In this document: positions 55,563 through 64,000 of the stretch, in pieces | How positions within the stretch are numbered: position 1 is the first letter of the stretch | Layout: each line of letters starts with the position of its first letter | Translations under genes and position numbers: made by a program | The notes under the pieces: generated by a model | The model's database searches: none | Told to the model about the DNA's origin: nothing | Seen by the model: only the letters and a program-made list of their open reading frames with translations | NCBI GenBank assembly: GCA_947579605.1 | Contig: OX388320.1 | Span: forward strand, 1,302,001-1,366,000 | DNA from: Athripsodes cinereus | Taxonomy: Eukaryota; Arthropoda; Insecta; Trichoptera; Leptoceridae | Reading direction: 5' to 3' | DNA length: 64,000 nucleotides

Positions 55563-55829
55563 ATTAGTTAAAGTTCATATTTAGTGAGTATGTTTTCTAT
55601 TACTAACTTATACTAAGGGTGGGGGGGAGTTTGAAGGTGGGGGAATAAATGGGGGAATTTAATGGGGGAATAAATACCATATGCATCTCCTTTGTTGATA
55701 TACCCATCTCCTTCCCTCTTATCAAACACCCTCAACTCCGCCCTTTCTCCCCCACCTTCAAACTCCCCCCCACCCTTAGTATAAGTTAGTAATAGAAAAC
55801 ATACTCACTAAATATGAACTTTAACTAAT

Positions 55830-55882
55830 TAGTCCTCCTGATGATGCCAAGTAGAAGCCTTGGCGAAAACGTTTGAGGTGAA
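55830..55882 (+). ncRNA. Hammerhead ribozyme core, family 4 (right arm)
   Basis: Exact inverted partner of the 55510-55562 motif: CUGAUGA at 55838-55844, GAAA at 55865-55868, AACGUU at 55868-55873, predicted cleavage between 55874 and 55875, stem I CCUC (55834-55837) with GAGG (55875-55878). Confidence 0.68.
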
Positions 55883-56113
55883 TAAATTTAATTTGGAAAT
55901 TATACAGTGTTTTTTTAAAATCATTTTAATTCCTAGTATTCGTTTATAAAAAAGCATATTTCTAGAAATCGAATTCGGGGGTATGTTTGGTACATAAATG
56001 CACGAGAATCCTACAAATTTTCATATATTTTTTTTTAATATTACGAATAAAAAAATCTATTCTTTTTTTGTTTTTTTTTCATGGATATTGACCGATTTAA
56101 AAAATATTTTTTT

Positions 56114-56231
56114 GAATTAATTAAAATAAAACACTTATTTGTAGTATATCCACGGTGACTAGTCACCGTGACTAGACTAGACTTAGTCACCGTGGATATA
56201 CTACAAATAAGTGTTTTATTTTAATTAATTC
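56114..56231. repeat. Perfect 48-bp foldback of the family 2 tail
   Basis: 56114-56161 and 56184-56231 are exact reverse complements around a short TAGTCACCGTG-containing centre. The sequence matches the tail of the 13.8-kb ribozyme element, and a CCGTCGGTTG piece follows. The ribozyme core itself is absent. Confidence 0.75.
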
Positions 56232-56884
56232 AACATGAATTTCCACCAAGTACCGTCGGTTGAAAATATCAACTTTATATTTTTTTGATATGATTTCTCA
56301 TATTTTGAAACAAAAAATCACCACATGAACTCGATTTTTTGTATATTAAAGAAAGTTTGCTGTTTGTTTGTTTGTTTTATATGCTTGATAGGATGAATAA
56401 AAAAATTAAATACCTATTTTACAAATAATTTGTATTTTGAATTAAGAAAGAGTACCTAAATAAACCTCGTCAGTCTGCGATTTATTTATTTTTTAATAAA
56501 AAACTAATGTCGGTAATAAATATTTGTTTTTTTTTATTTTATCAAATCAATATGTTTGCAAGGGTCAACAAGTTTTGGCAGTTTGTCTATCAAATTTGTT
56601 GAAAATTGAATATTTTACCGTTTTTGCTAAACGGGGCCCTTAAGAAGTAAAAGCAATTAAGTATTGATTCCATTTATGTATTATGTCAAAGTTATAGAAA
56701 AAAATCAAATCATTCATGGTGATTCATTACGAAATGCTTGATTTTGAAAAATCTGATTTATTGGATAAGTATCTGAAATAATCTCCTTTAATCAGTCAAG
56801 ATGGAAAATAATCAAAAGATTGTAAGAAAAAGAAAAAAATCTTTGATTAAATCGATCGTCCAGTTCCACAACTCAACAAGGTAT

Positions 56885-57005
56885 TTTTTTTTATTTATTT
56901 ATTTTATTTATTTATTATTCCAATAGAGCATACAGAATTAACACGAAAAACAATATAATGGAATATATTGTCCCACTAGATTAAAATCTGTTCTGGGGCA
57001 ATACT
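56885..57005 (-). repeat. Probable retroposed 3' end, inverted
   Basis: A TTTATT-rich start (inverted tail) followed by ATTCCAATAGAGCATACAG; no coding signal. Confidence 0.35.
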
Positions 57006-57459
57006 AGAAAAAAAATACATATGTCAAAATACAATTTTTCAAATATGACTTAAAATACAATTCTTTTATGTAAACTTGAATAAGAGTTAAAATAATTCAA
57101 AATACATAATGAAATAGCATGTCATACGTCAAGTCATTTAGAATGTGCAAATAAGATTAATGTTAAGAGTAAGTCAGTTATTGTATTATGTTCGTCAGTT
57201 CTCTCTCAGACTCCCTTCTTCCCCTGTCCATGAGCCAATTCGTCACCAATTTGTTTAAGTTTGTATTAAAGTCCTATTTTCGAGAAATCGAAATTTTTGA
57301 AAATTTTGTATATCTATTTATATTATTATTATTTTTTATTTTTTTCTCTTAAATATACCTACATACAAGTCAGTTATAATAATTTAAACATAATCTTACT
57401 TATTTTTTATTTTTTTCCCCAGGCAGTAACGTTATATACTGGTGTTAGGGGAAAAAGAA

Positions 57460-57512
57460 CCAGAACTTTCTGTTATGCTTTAAAAACATAACAGAAAGTG
57501 AAATATACTAAA
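57460..57512. repeat. 13-bp hairpin and dispersed repeat piece
   Basis: ACTTTCTGTTATG and CATAACAGAAAGT are exact inverses around CTTTAAAAA. The stretch GCTTTAAAA..CAACAGAAAGTGAAATA.. also occurs at 30330-30400, so it belongs to a dispersed repeat. Confidence 0.5.
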
Positions 57513-57568
57513 TAAAAATCACAGTGTTAAAAATATAAAAGTTGTCTTTAAAACAATTAGAAATATTT

Positions 57569-57826
57569 CTGTACCTGAGAGCCATTTAGTCTTAAGTAAT
57601 AAAATGCCATTTTCAAATACAATTTTTTAATCGAAAAAATCTCAACATTTTACTAGTAATAAGCTGTATATAGTATATACAGCATATTACATAGACCCTA
57701 TAGTATAGACCCTAAGCATTTCTGTACTTAAGACTCACGACTGTTGTATCATTTCCGCTTTTTTTGTTGTAATTTTGCCATTTTTGTCAAAAATGCACTT
57801 GAGTCCTTAATGGCTCTCAAGTACAG
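57569..57826. mobile_element. Probable MITE with CTGTACYTGAGAGCCATT ends
   Basis: CTGTACCTGAGAGCCATTTAG at the left and its imperfect inverse ending AATGGCTCTCAAGTACAG at the right. A third partial end lies at about 57722. Target duplications are unclear. Confidence 0.5.
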
Positions 57827-57903
57827 ATTTATTTTAAGAAAGTAAAACAATTTCAAATATTTTTTTGTGAAATTGATAAAACGATATATAACTTTTTATC
57901 CAT

Positions 57904-58025
57904 AAAAAAAAGATATATCTGTTTTTTTGTTACAAACCCAAATATAACCTTATATACAGTAAGTTAAAAGCTTGTGTCGTGAAAGGGGAGTTTGTCGGCA
58001 ACTGGGATCAATCCGCAGACCCCGC
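57904..58025 (-). mobile_element. SINE B, truncated copy
   Basis: The body and part of the B-box region (ACTGGGATCAATCCGCAGAC) remain; the head beyond the B box is lost. Confidence 0.75.
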
Positions 58026-58189
58026 GGAATTGATGAAGGGAATCGTGTAATATTTATAGTTGATCGTGTATATACCATTTCTCATAGATTTTTTTTCTTT
58101 CTTCTATCTACTTGACATCTCCAAACTTAATTTTAATTTTAATTCTTGACATATTGCTAAAAATTTCATTGACATTCTATACTATTTTA

Positions 58190-58385
58190 TGATTGGACTA
58201 AAATTATTGATATTTTGTATTGACTCCCATTTGTGTTTTTGTTTTTCGACAGTTTTTTGTTCTTATCTTGCTCCAGCAGTGTTTGTTGATGAGAAATTTG
58301 ATTTGTATGTTTTTTTGTATATTTTTAAACATGTAAAAGGCTCACCCGTGGATTTGTAAATAAATAAATAAATAAATAAATATAA
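58190..58385 (+). repeat. LINE-like 3' end with (AAAT)n tail
   Basis: T/G-rich 3' end with AAAGGCTCACCCGTGGATTT followed by six AAAT units. Confidence 0.45.
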
Positions 58386-58764
58386 GCAATCAAATCTTAA
58401 TCAAAATTTTCGACTTGTTGAGTTATAGAACTAGACAGTCGAAATATTTGAGCCTTTTGCGAATATAAGTGTGTGTTTTTTTTTTTTGTATTTTCAAGTT
58501 TAAGAAATGATTAAAAGACTTCTCTAATCATTGATTAAAAAGGGATTTTTAAAAATTTTAATAGGATTATAATTAAGGAATAAGTATTTCGAAAGACGTT
58601 TATCGTATTAGATACTTGCACTTTTCAAATTCCTCATAATTAAATTAAATTTATTTTAGACTAAATACCTACAGAGAGTGATAAAATTAATGTACTCACT
58701 CATAAAAATATATCTTACATTTTTCTTGCTTTTGATTTTTTTAAGTAATATCTTCTTCTCCTGC

Positions 58765-59000
58765 TTGTTCTTCTTCTTCTAAGTCGGTCCCTCAATGTTG
58801 AGGATCGTGACCACCATGACCCCAACCAAGCGACAAGCTCCTGCTAGTAGTAGATCATTAATATGTTTGTTCGTAATTTGTTTCCTCTTGCGACGCTGAA
58901 GATCAACTACCCTTCCATCTTTTCCGAAATCGTTTAATCCTATTCCTTGCGTAAGTTTGTTCGCAGATCCGTACAGCGTCCTAGTAATAAGTAATATTGA
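58765..59000 (-). pseudogene. LINE 3' end with (AAG)n tail
   Basis: Minus strand carries GGTCATGGTGGTCACGATCC, then CTCAACATTGAGGGACCGAC and (AAG)n. It resembles the 28.65-kb end; the coding frame is shifted. Confidence 0.55.
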
Positions 59001-59515
59001 CATATTTAATTCTGTAACTGATGACTACGGTAGTATTGTTCATATTATTTTTTAATAGTGGCAACCAAAGTGATAATGAAGTTTGCTACATATTATGTTT
59101 AAATTAAATTCTTGCTGTCTTCGGATATGCTCGCGCTTTTTGAGCGAATTTCATCTATTTGCGTTTGGTCCATAAAATAAATTTAAAAACTTGGTTAAGA
59201 TGAAGTAATGGTCACTTTTATGGACAGAATGCATACTAATAAAGTAGGTCCAAATAGCGCGTGCACATGTTCTAAGAACTAAACTCACGTCTGTTGCAAA
59301 TGTCTCTACGTATGAATTATGGTGTTGTCATTAGTAAAAAAATACGAATTATACTACCAATTATCACAAAATCAAAAACATTTTTATGATTGAGTGAATT
59401 CAATCTTGATTCACAATGTCTATATAAGACAAAATACGTGAATACCATTTATCAGTTACAGAAAGAAACAGGTTGAAATTACTTAAAATGTCAAAACAAC
59501 CGAAAATAAAGATGT

Positions 59516-59686
59516 GTTCGTCGGTAGCCTGGAGGTAGAGTCTCGGCCTTCAGAACAAGAGGTCCGTGGTTGGATCCCAGGTGCCGGCAAACTCCCCTTT
59601 CACGGCACAAGCTTTTAGCTTAGTGTGAAAGGTGTATTTGGGTTTATAACAAAACCCAGATAGGTATATCTTTTTTTAAAAAAAAA
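59516..59686 (+). mobile_element. SINE B, full copy with small internal deletion
   Basis: Complete head with A box and a B box changed to GGTTGGATCCC. The GTATAAGGTT stretch of the body is shortened. Ends in TTTTTTTAAAAAAAAA. Confidence 0.85.
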
Positions 59687-59689
59687 CTT

Positions 59690-59855
59690 ACTTATTTCCG
59701 TTGGCTGAAAAGCCCTTGCAGGACCTTTGTCTCCGAAACAATACATCTCCAAGACTTTCTATCCTGAGCAATGGACTGCCAGTCGTCTTTAACACTGATT
59801 AGCTCCTCTAGATCTAGGTTGATGTTATCTAAAATCTTTGTCTTGGTTTAAAATA
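59690..59855 (-). pseudogene. LINE C-terminal fragment (DWQSIAQDRKSWR)
   Basis: Minus strand is open for about 50 codons: LDNINLDLEELISVKDDWQS then IAQDRKSWRCIVSETK, ending GLFSQRK-stop. Confidence 0.6.
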
Positions 59856-60263
59856 AAAAGGTGTAGGTATAATTTTTTTTTAAGTGAGTAGGTACCTACA
59901 TTATTTTGACCACCCTCTGTATGTAGGTAATTAATTAATTTCTAAACACTTAGGTACATATTATTTATTATACTACATTTTCACATGTCTGGAAATTAGG
60001 ATAAGTGAGAAAATTTTCATAATAATTTGTTCTAATTACTTAGAAACTCGTTAATGAAATTAAAATAAAATTTATTTTATTTTCACACCTCGTCACGTGT
60101 TTAAATTATTACTAGAGAATGTACAGATAACCGGTTTCAGTGTTAATATTTGGCTGTAAACCGGATCATCCGAAATCACTTGAATTAAAAGTAATTTCAC
60201 CAAATTGTTCAATTTATCGATAAAAGGAAATATCGAAATATTTTTTGATGATGCAATGAATTG

Positions 60264-60378
60264 GTCTCTCACTCTTTTCCGTAAATTATCGAGTATCCTG
60301 TAAAAGTCGGGTGTGCGAAAAAATAAAAAAAAACTTCTGAAATTCAGCATGAGGCTTGCTACTGAGAATGATTCGAAT
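60264..60378 (+). repeat. Family A, 5' half
   Basis: TGGTCTCTCACTCTTTTCCG to TTCAGCATGAGGCTTGC. Confidence 0.8.
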
Positions 60379-60469
60379 CTTTGAATAATTGGAAGTTGTT
60401 GTGAGGTCACAACTCATTTTAAACAATGAATCGCTACTAAGAGTATTTTTTATGCTATCAATTCATATT

Positions 60470-60597
60470 ACTGTACACTGATCACGATACAAATATATTT
60501 TTTTTATAGAGAAACACATTCAAATTAAATACAATCAATACACAGAGGGTGAGTTTACCGTAAGGACGTGATCTCTTCCAACTAACACAAATTAGCT
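60470..60597 (-). repeat. Family D copy
   Basis: CACATTCAAATTAAATACAA, TACACAGAGGGTGAGTTTAC, GTGATCTCTTCCAACTAAC. Confidence 0.65.
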
Positions 60598-60654
60598 CAA
60601 TGATTATAGAACTCGTCACATTCCAACATTTATCTCAATCTAAACCCGGTAAAG

Positions 60655-60965
60655 ATCATATACCTACATTGAAGGAGACCCACCGTGCACCCGGTTAGCG
60701 CAGAAACTTCCATTTATCCGTTCATATCATAATTTTAATTATTATCTTTAAAAAATGTCACACTGCACTGAGATCATAACAGCTTCTTGCTAAGGCGATC
60801 TCAGCACGATAAAATAAAAAGCAAACTCCAAAAAAAGCAGAACAGAGAAAAAAAAATACATTGAACAGAAACCCACGTCACAATCGGATATTTCAGGAGT
60901 CATAGACAGGAGTCTATTCGTATACATTGAAGGAGATCCACCGTCTACCCAGATACCGTAGAAGT
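60655..60965 (+). repeat. Dispersed repeat, two partial copies
   Basis: GAAGGAGACCCACCGTGCAC and GAAGGAGATCCACCGTCTAC, with ATATTTCAGGAGTCATAGAC between them. Confidence 0.5.
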
Positions 60966-61502
60966 CTAGGGACTTTAAATTATTGTATTCATATGCAGGA
61001 TAACTCGCTCTAAACGTGTCGTTAGAGTGGCCAAAATCTGACAGGTTAATAATCCGTCCAATATCCGGACCTACCATCACTCAATTTTCATATATAAATA
61101 TTACACTCATTCGAGAGTAAAATGTATGTACAAGAATTTATTACACGAATTCTAAATGAATTCACGAAACTTTAGAAGTTGGTAATTGTTTCTGTGAATT
61201 TCAGTCATTGAATAAAATCAATTAAAGTATTTACAAGTAAATTACTTATTGTACACAGGTAAATAAAAATATATACCTATCGACATAGTATAATAAAGCG
61301 AAATTTGATTAAATTGGAATAGTTAATATTTGTTTCTAATTACGCCTTTTCTTACTTATTCGAAGAACATTTCGTACATCCACTCGCACATCACCGCAAT
61401 ACATTATTATAGTCGTTATGAAAAAGAACGCGCCGACTGTTTGAATGGATTTGGCACGACTGCATTACTGTAATTTAATGTTGTTTCTGTGAAATAATAA
61501 AA

Positions 61503-61545
61503 AAAATAAGGCCTATATCCAGCAGTGGGCTAGCAGTAATTAAGT
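61503..61545 (+). repeat. Short LINE tail (GGCCTATATCCAGCAGTGG)
   Basis: Inverse of the 15.53-15.56-kb motif; only the terminal tens of bases remain. Confidence 0.5.
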
Positions 61546-61687
61546 AAGTACCTACTTATGTAGCTATTATAATATATATGAATAATTTGTGAAACGCCGT
61601 TTACCCATAAAATTCAGATATCCATTATCCGATATCCAGAAAAACCAGAATCTGTTTCATCATAAGTGTGTGTATATATATAATGAG

Positions 61688-62290
61688 TTACAATCCATTG
61701 GATTGGTCTGCAACGAGTTTGGACTTTATTCTCCACTCCTCCCTATTCTCAGTCAGTCTCTTCAACTCCATGTATGAGCCACAGCTCATGTCCCTCTTCA
61801 GTTGGTCCATATACGCGTCCCTTGGTCGGCCTCTGCCATTTGTCCCCTCGGTCCTGCCCTCTGCGATTGCGATGAGCAGTCCTGGGTGCCTGATGTTGTG
61901 GCCAATCCAGTTAGCTCGTTGTTGGCAGATTCTTTTGATGAGTTGCCTTTTTTCACCAACCCTGGTTAACACTTCTTCGTTTTCGACGTGTTCCGAGCAA
62001 TGAATCTTCAGCATGCGTCTATAGCACCACATTTCAAATGCCGCTAACCGTCCGCTTTCACTCTTGCTGATGGTCCACGTCTTGCACCCATATAGCAAAA
62101 TGCTCCACACAAAGGCTTTAGTGAGATTCTTCCTCATGCTTAAATCAATATTAGGAGATTCCAATATTTTGAATTTTTTGTTAAAGGCAATTCGTGCCTG
62201 GTTTATTCTGCTCACAATTTCTGATTTGGAGCGTCCGTCCTGGTTTATTCTGCTGCCCAAGTACACGAATACTCTTACTTGTTTGTTTGT
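61688..62290 (-). pseudogene. RTE-like LINE reverse transcriptase C-terminus, open
   Basis: About 200 residues stay open: VFVYLGSRINQDGRSKSEIV, FVWSILLYGCKTWTI, MWCYRRMLKIHCSEHV, RANWIGHNIRH and NGRGRPRDAYMDQLKRDM, ending at 61688. These are the post-palm C-terminal blocks of RTE/endonuclease-reverse transcriptase proteins. The 5' part is missing; the reading frame beyond about 62290 is unrelated. Being open suggests a fairly recent 5'-truncated insertion. Confidence 0.82.
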
Positions 62291-63091
62291 AAGTGTGTAT
62301 ATATAATACATATTTAGTATCGATCCTAATTTCAACAGCCCGAAGCTATTTTCTGGGTTTGATCTCAATATAGAATGTGTGTAATAGACGCAAGTGTACC
62401 TATACGTAGATGATACTAATAATATGCCCTCATACATATCTACTGATATGACACGTGTTACAGAATCTTATACTGTGATGTGAGTAAAGATGAAAGTGTA
62501 AGTACTACTCATTATACTTACTTAGATCTTACATACTAACTATTATAATTAGTATTATGTCAGTGCGTATGCCTTTTGTAATGACATCAAACACAATAAA
62601 GTATAAAATAATAGTATGTTGTAGGCTAGTTGAGAGTGTAGACCGTTTGCGAAATATCAGGAAAATAAGACAACTCGAAGTAAATGGAAATGAGGAACAA
62701 AATAATAAAAAAGTCACGATAATACGTGAAATTATCTTGATATGTAGGTGTTTATGTCCCTATAAATATTCTGAAATAATAAAGAAGGATATTTTTGTTA
62801 AAGGTTCTTGAAAATCTGTCATAGGAGGAATGTACTGTGCTTCAGTACAATATTTTTTAAATGATATAGGGTTTGTGTGTTCACATTGTGAAAAGACATT
62901 TTTAACATATTTGATACGCGGCGGCAGAATTGCCATCCACACTTCTCAGCATTATACAACCAGATAAGTCTCCATATGATCAGTCATGGTCACACAAAAA
63001 CTTAACAGTCTAATGCCGGGAAAAATTCACCTATCCAGATATACAGGATATCAAAGGATTAGGCTCAAAAAAATTATTAACGAAATTCTGT

Positions 63092-63225
63092 TTACAATCG
63101 ATTTTATTACTCAAAGCACTTTCGTTAAGTTAGCTTGACACTTTCAAGAGAACAAGAGATGTGCTTGTGTAATAAAATCAATAGCGAAAAGTAAACAGTG
63201 TTTTATTAATATCAACGTTGTTTTG
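63092..63225. repeat. Foldback retroelement tail, possible hammerhead half
   Basis: Inverted arms share ATTTTATTAC/GTAATAAAAT and a CACTTTC/GAAAGTG piece. The right end reads AAACAGTGTTTTATTAAT, like the tails of the ribozyme elements. No CUGANGA box is seen. Confidence 0.4.
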
Positions 63226-63281
63226 TATTTAATTTCGTTTTTTTTAATATTACAGTTATTTTTTGCGAGTAAATAAACTAC

Positions 63282-64000
63282 TCAAATGCAGAGATGTGCA
63301 AAATGGGTACCCAAAACCATTTGAAATGCAAAATGGAAATGGGTTGAAACTTTTCCATTTGAAAATGCAAAATGCAAAATGGTTTTTAGAAAAGCATTTC
63401 AAATGCAAAATGCAAAATACCTATTTTCAAAATGCTTTTTAAAATGCAAAATGGTTTCTCAGGTGAAATGAAAGAGTTGAAATAAACAGCCTTATATTAA
63501 AATAATTATTAAACTTTCAAACAATTTTGTAATTTAATAGTGGAAAATAAAGTAGAAAAGCTTGTGGAATAATTTTCTCAAGTCAAGGCTAATTTTAATT
63601 CTCCAAACAAATAGTTACTGATACCTGATACTGTAAAAAAACCTAGAAACTTAACTAAACTTGAACCTAACCTAAAATTAACTGATACCTGATACTGTAA
63701 AAAAACCTAGAAATCTCTCTGGCTCATGGAGATAGTAGGTATGCTTTTTCATTGACAGTTGCGAACTTACGATAGCAACGCTTATTTTATACTAAACCAA
63801 ATTCAGTTCTTTTGGCCGATCTTTTCGATTAAATATATTTCAGACGAACATGCCACATCTAATAGATATAAATCAATAGTAATATTGGCATGTGTTGGTA
63901 AGAGTGAAAAATAAAAATGACGGTTCAATTACTTATTTTCCATTTTCCTCCACACTTGCGTCAGGTATGGTATCAACTCCCTATACATTATAATACTGTA
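63282..64000 (+). mobile_element. Start of a hAT-like element (right end not seen)
   Basis: CAGAGATGTGCAAAATGGG is typical of hAT ends and is followed by many AAATGCAAAATG words up to 63460. No matching inverse end is seen before 64000, so it is either longer than the window or truncated. Confidence 0.4.
63615..63712 (+). repeat. Short direct repeat (about 34 bp, two copies)
   Basis: AACTGATACCTGATACTG plus TAAAAAAACCTAGAAA occurs at about 63615 and again at about 63678, about 63 bp apart. Confidence 0.85.

Larger units (their letters stand above)
55148..55930. mobile_element. Large inverted pair of family 4 ribozyme elements
   Basis: The left arm (about 55460-55645) and right arm (about 55746-55930) are near-perfect inverted copies holding the two family 4 hammerheads, with about 100 bp of unpaired spacer. 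To the left the tail plus 140 bp is duplicated in tandem (unit 185 bp). The word CCTAGTATTC occurs in both units and just after the right arm, possibly recording the insertion target. Confidence 0.55.

Noticed and set aside
55148..55563. Two identical 60-residue frames
   Set aside because: They come from the AT-rich 185-bp tandem duplication and have no coding features.
56462..56485. TCGTCAG (CTGACGA on the minus strand)
   Set aside because: No GAAA or stem pairing downstream.
57380..57491. Exon-like TTTTTTTCCCCAG acceptor
   Set aside because: The sequence that follows belongs to a dispersed repeat also present at 30.33 kb and includes a hairpin.

Overview
This is AT-rich, repeat-dense insect nuclear DNA. 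A moth or butterfly (Lepidoptera) is the best guess. Reasons: a glycine-rich cuticle protein gene with a tiny signal-peptide exon and long introns; an arthropod initiator (TCAGT) about 30 bp after a TATA box; many 3' tails of RTE-type LINEs; tRNA-derived SINEs; and the scattered GTAGGTA/TACCTAC words common in lepidopteran DNA. The order is inferred from style, not from a database match.

The only host gene I can assemble is a four-exon, plus-strand gene for a secreted 169-residue Gly/Tyr/Leu/His-rich cuticle-type protein. Exon 1 carries the TATA box, initiator, 58-nt leader and the first four codons (32130-32199). The other coding exons are 33826-34090, 41005-41085 and 47480-47631, with a poly(A) signal at 48195. 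All four join in frame with GT-AG introns of 1.6, 6.9 and 6.4 kb. One further possible exon (24260-24306) stands alone and is weaker.

Everything else is mobile DNA or unassigned AT-rich sequence. It includes: (1) decayed 3' ends of several LINE lineages (RTE-like, an L2/CR1-like lineage with one nearly intact reverse-transcriptase C-terminus at 52.5-53.4 kb, and a CCHC-finger lineage); (2) a very abundant short repeat, here family A, with about 20 copies and a 3' end resembling that of the RTE-like LINEs; (3) two tRNA-derived SINE families, B and C; (4) a LINE-tail family D; (5) non-autonomous DNA transposons, two of them hAT-like with 8-bp target duplications, and other palindromic MITEs; (6) inverted-repeat retroelement ends that contain hammerhead ribozyme cores.

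The most interesting signal is item 6. Six places carry CUGANGA, a hairpin, then GAAA, a very short self-complementary stem III and a cleavable U-H step; five of them also have a well-paired stem I. They fall into at least four divergent sequence families at 2.1, 13.9, 19.2, 35.8 and 55.5/55.85 kb. Further half-ribozymes lie at 26.9, 27.4, 50.8 and possibly 63.1 kb. Most sit in foldback pairs, as expected for Penelope-like elements or retrozymes, whose terminal repeats are known to hold hammerheads. One lies antisense in the second intron of the cuticle gene. All share an extra U between the CUGANGA box and stem II.

Layout: 0-31 kb is repeats with no secure gene; 32.1-48.2 kb is the cuticle gene with repeat-filled introns; 48.3-64 kb is again repeats, including the L2-like LINE, the large ribozyme-bearing inverted repeat (55.1-55.9 kb), an RTE-like reverse-transcriptase C-terminus (61.7-62.3 kb) and the start of another hAT-like element near the right edge.
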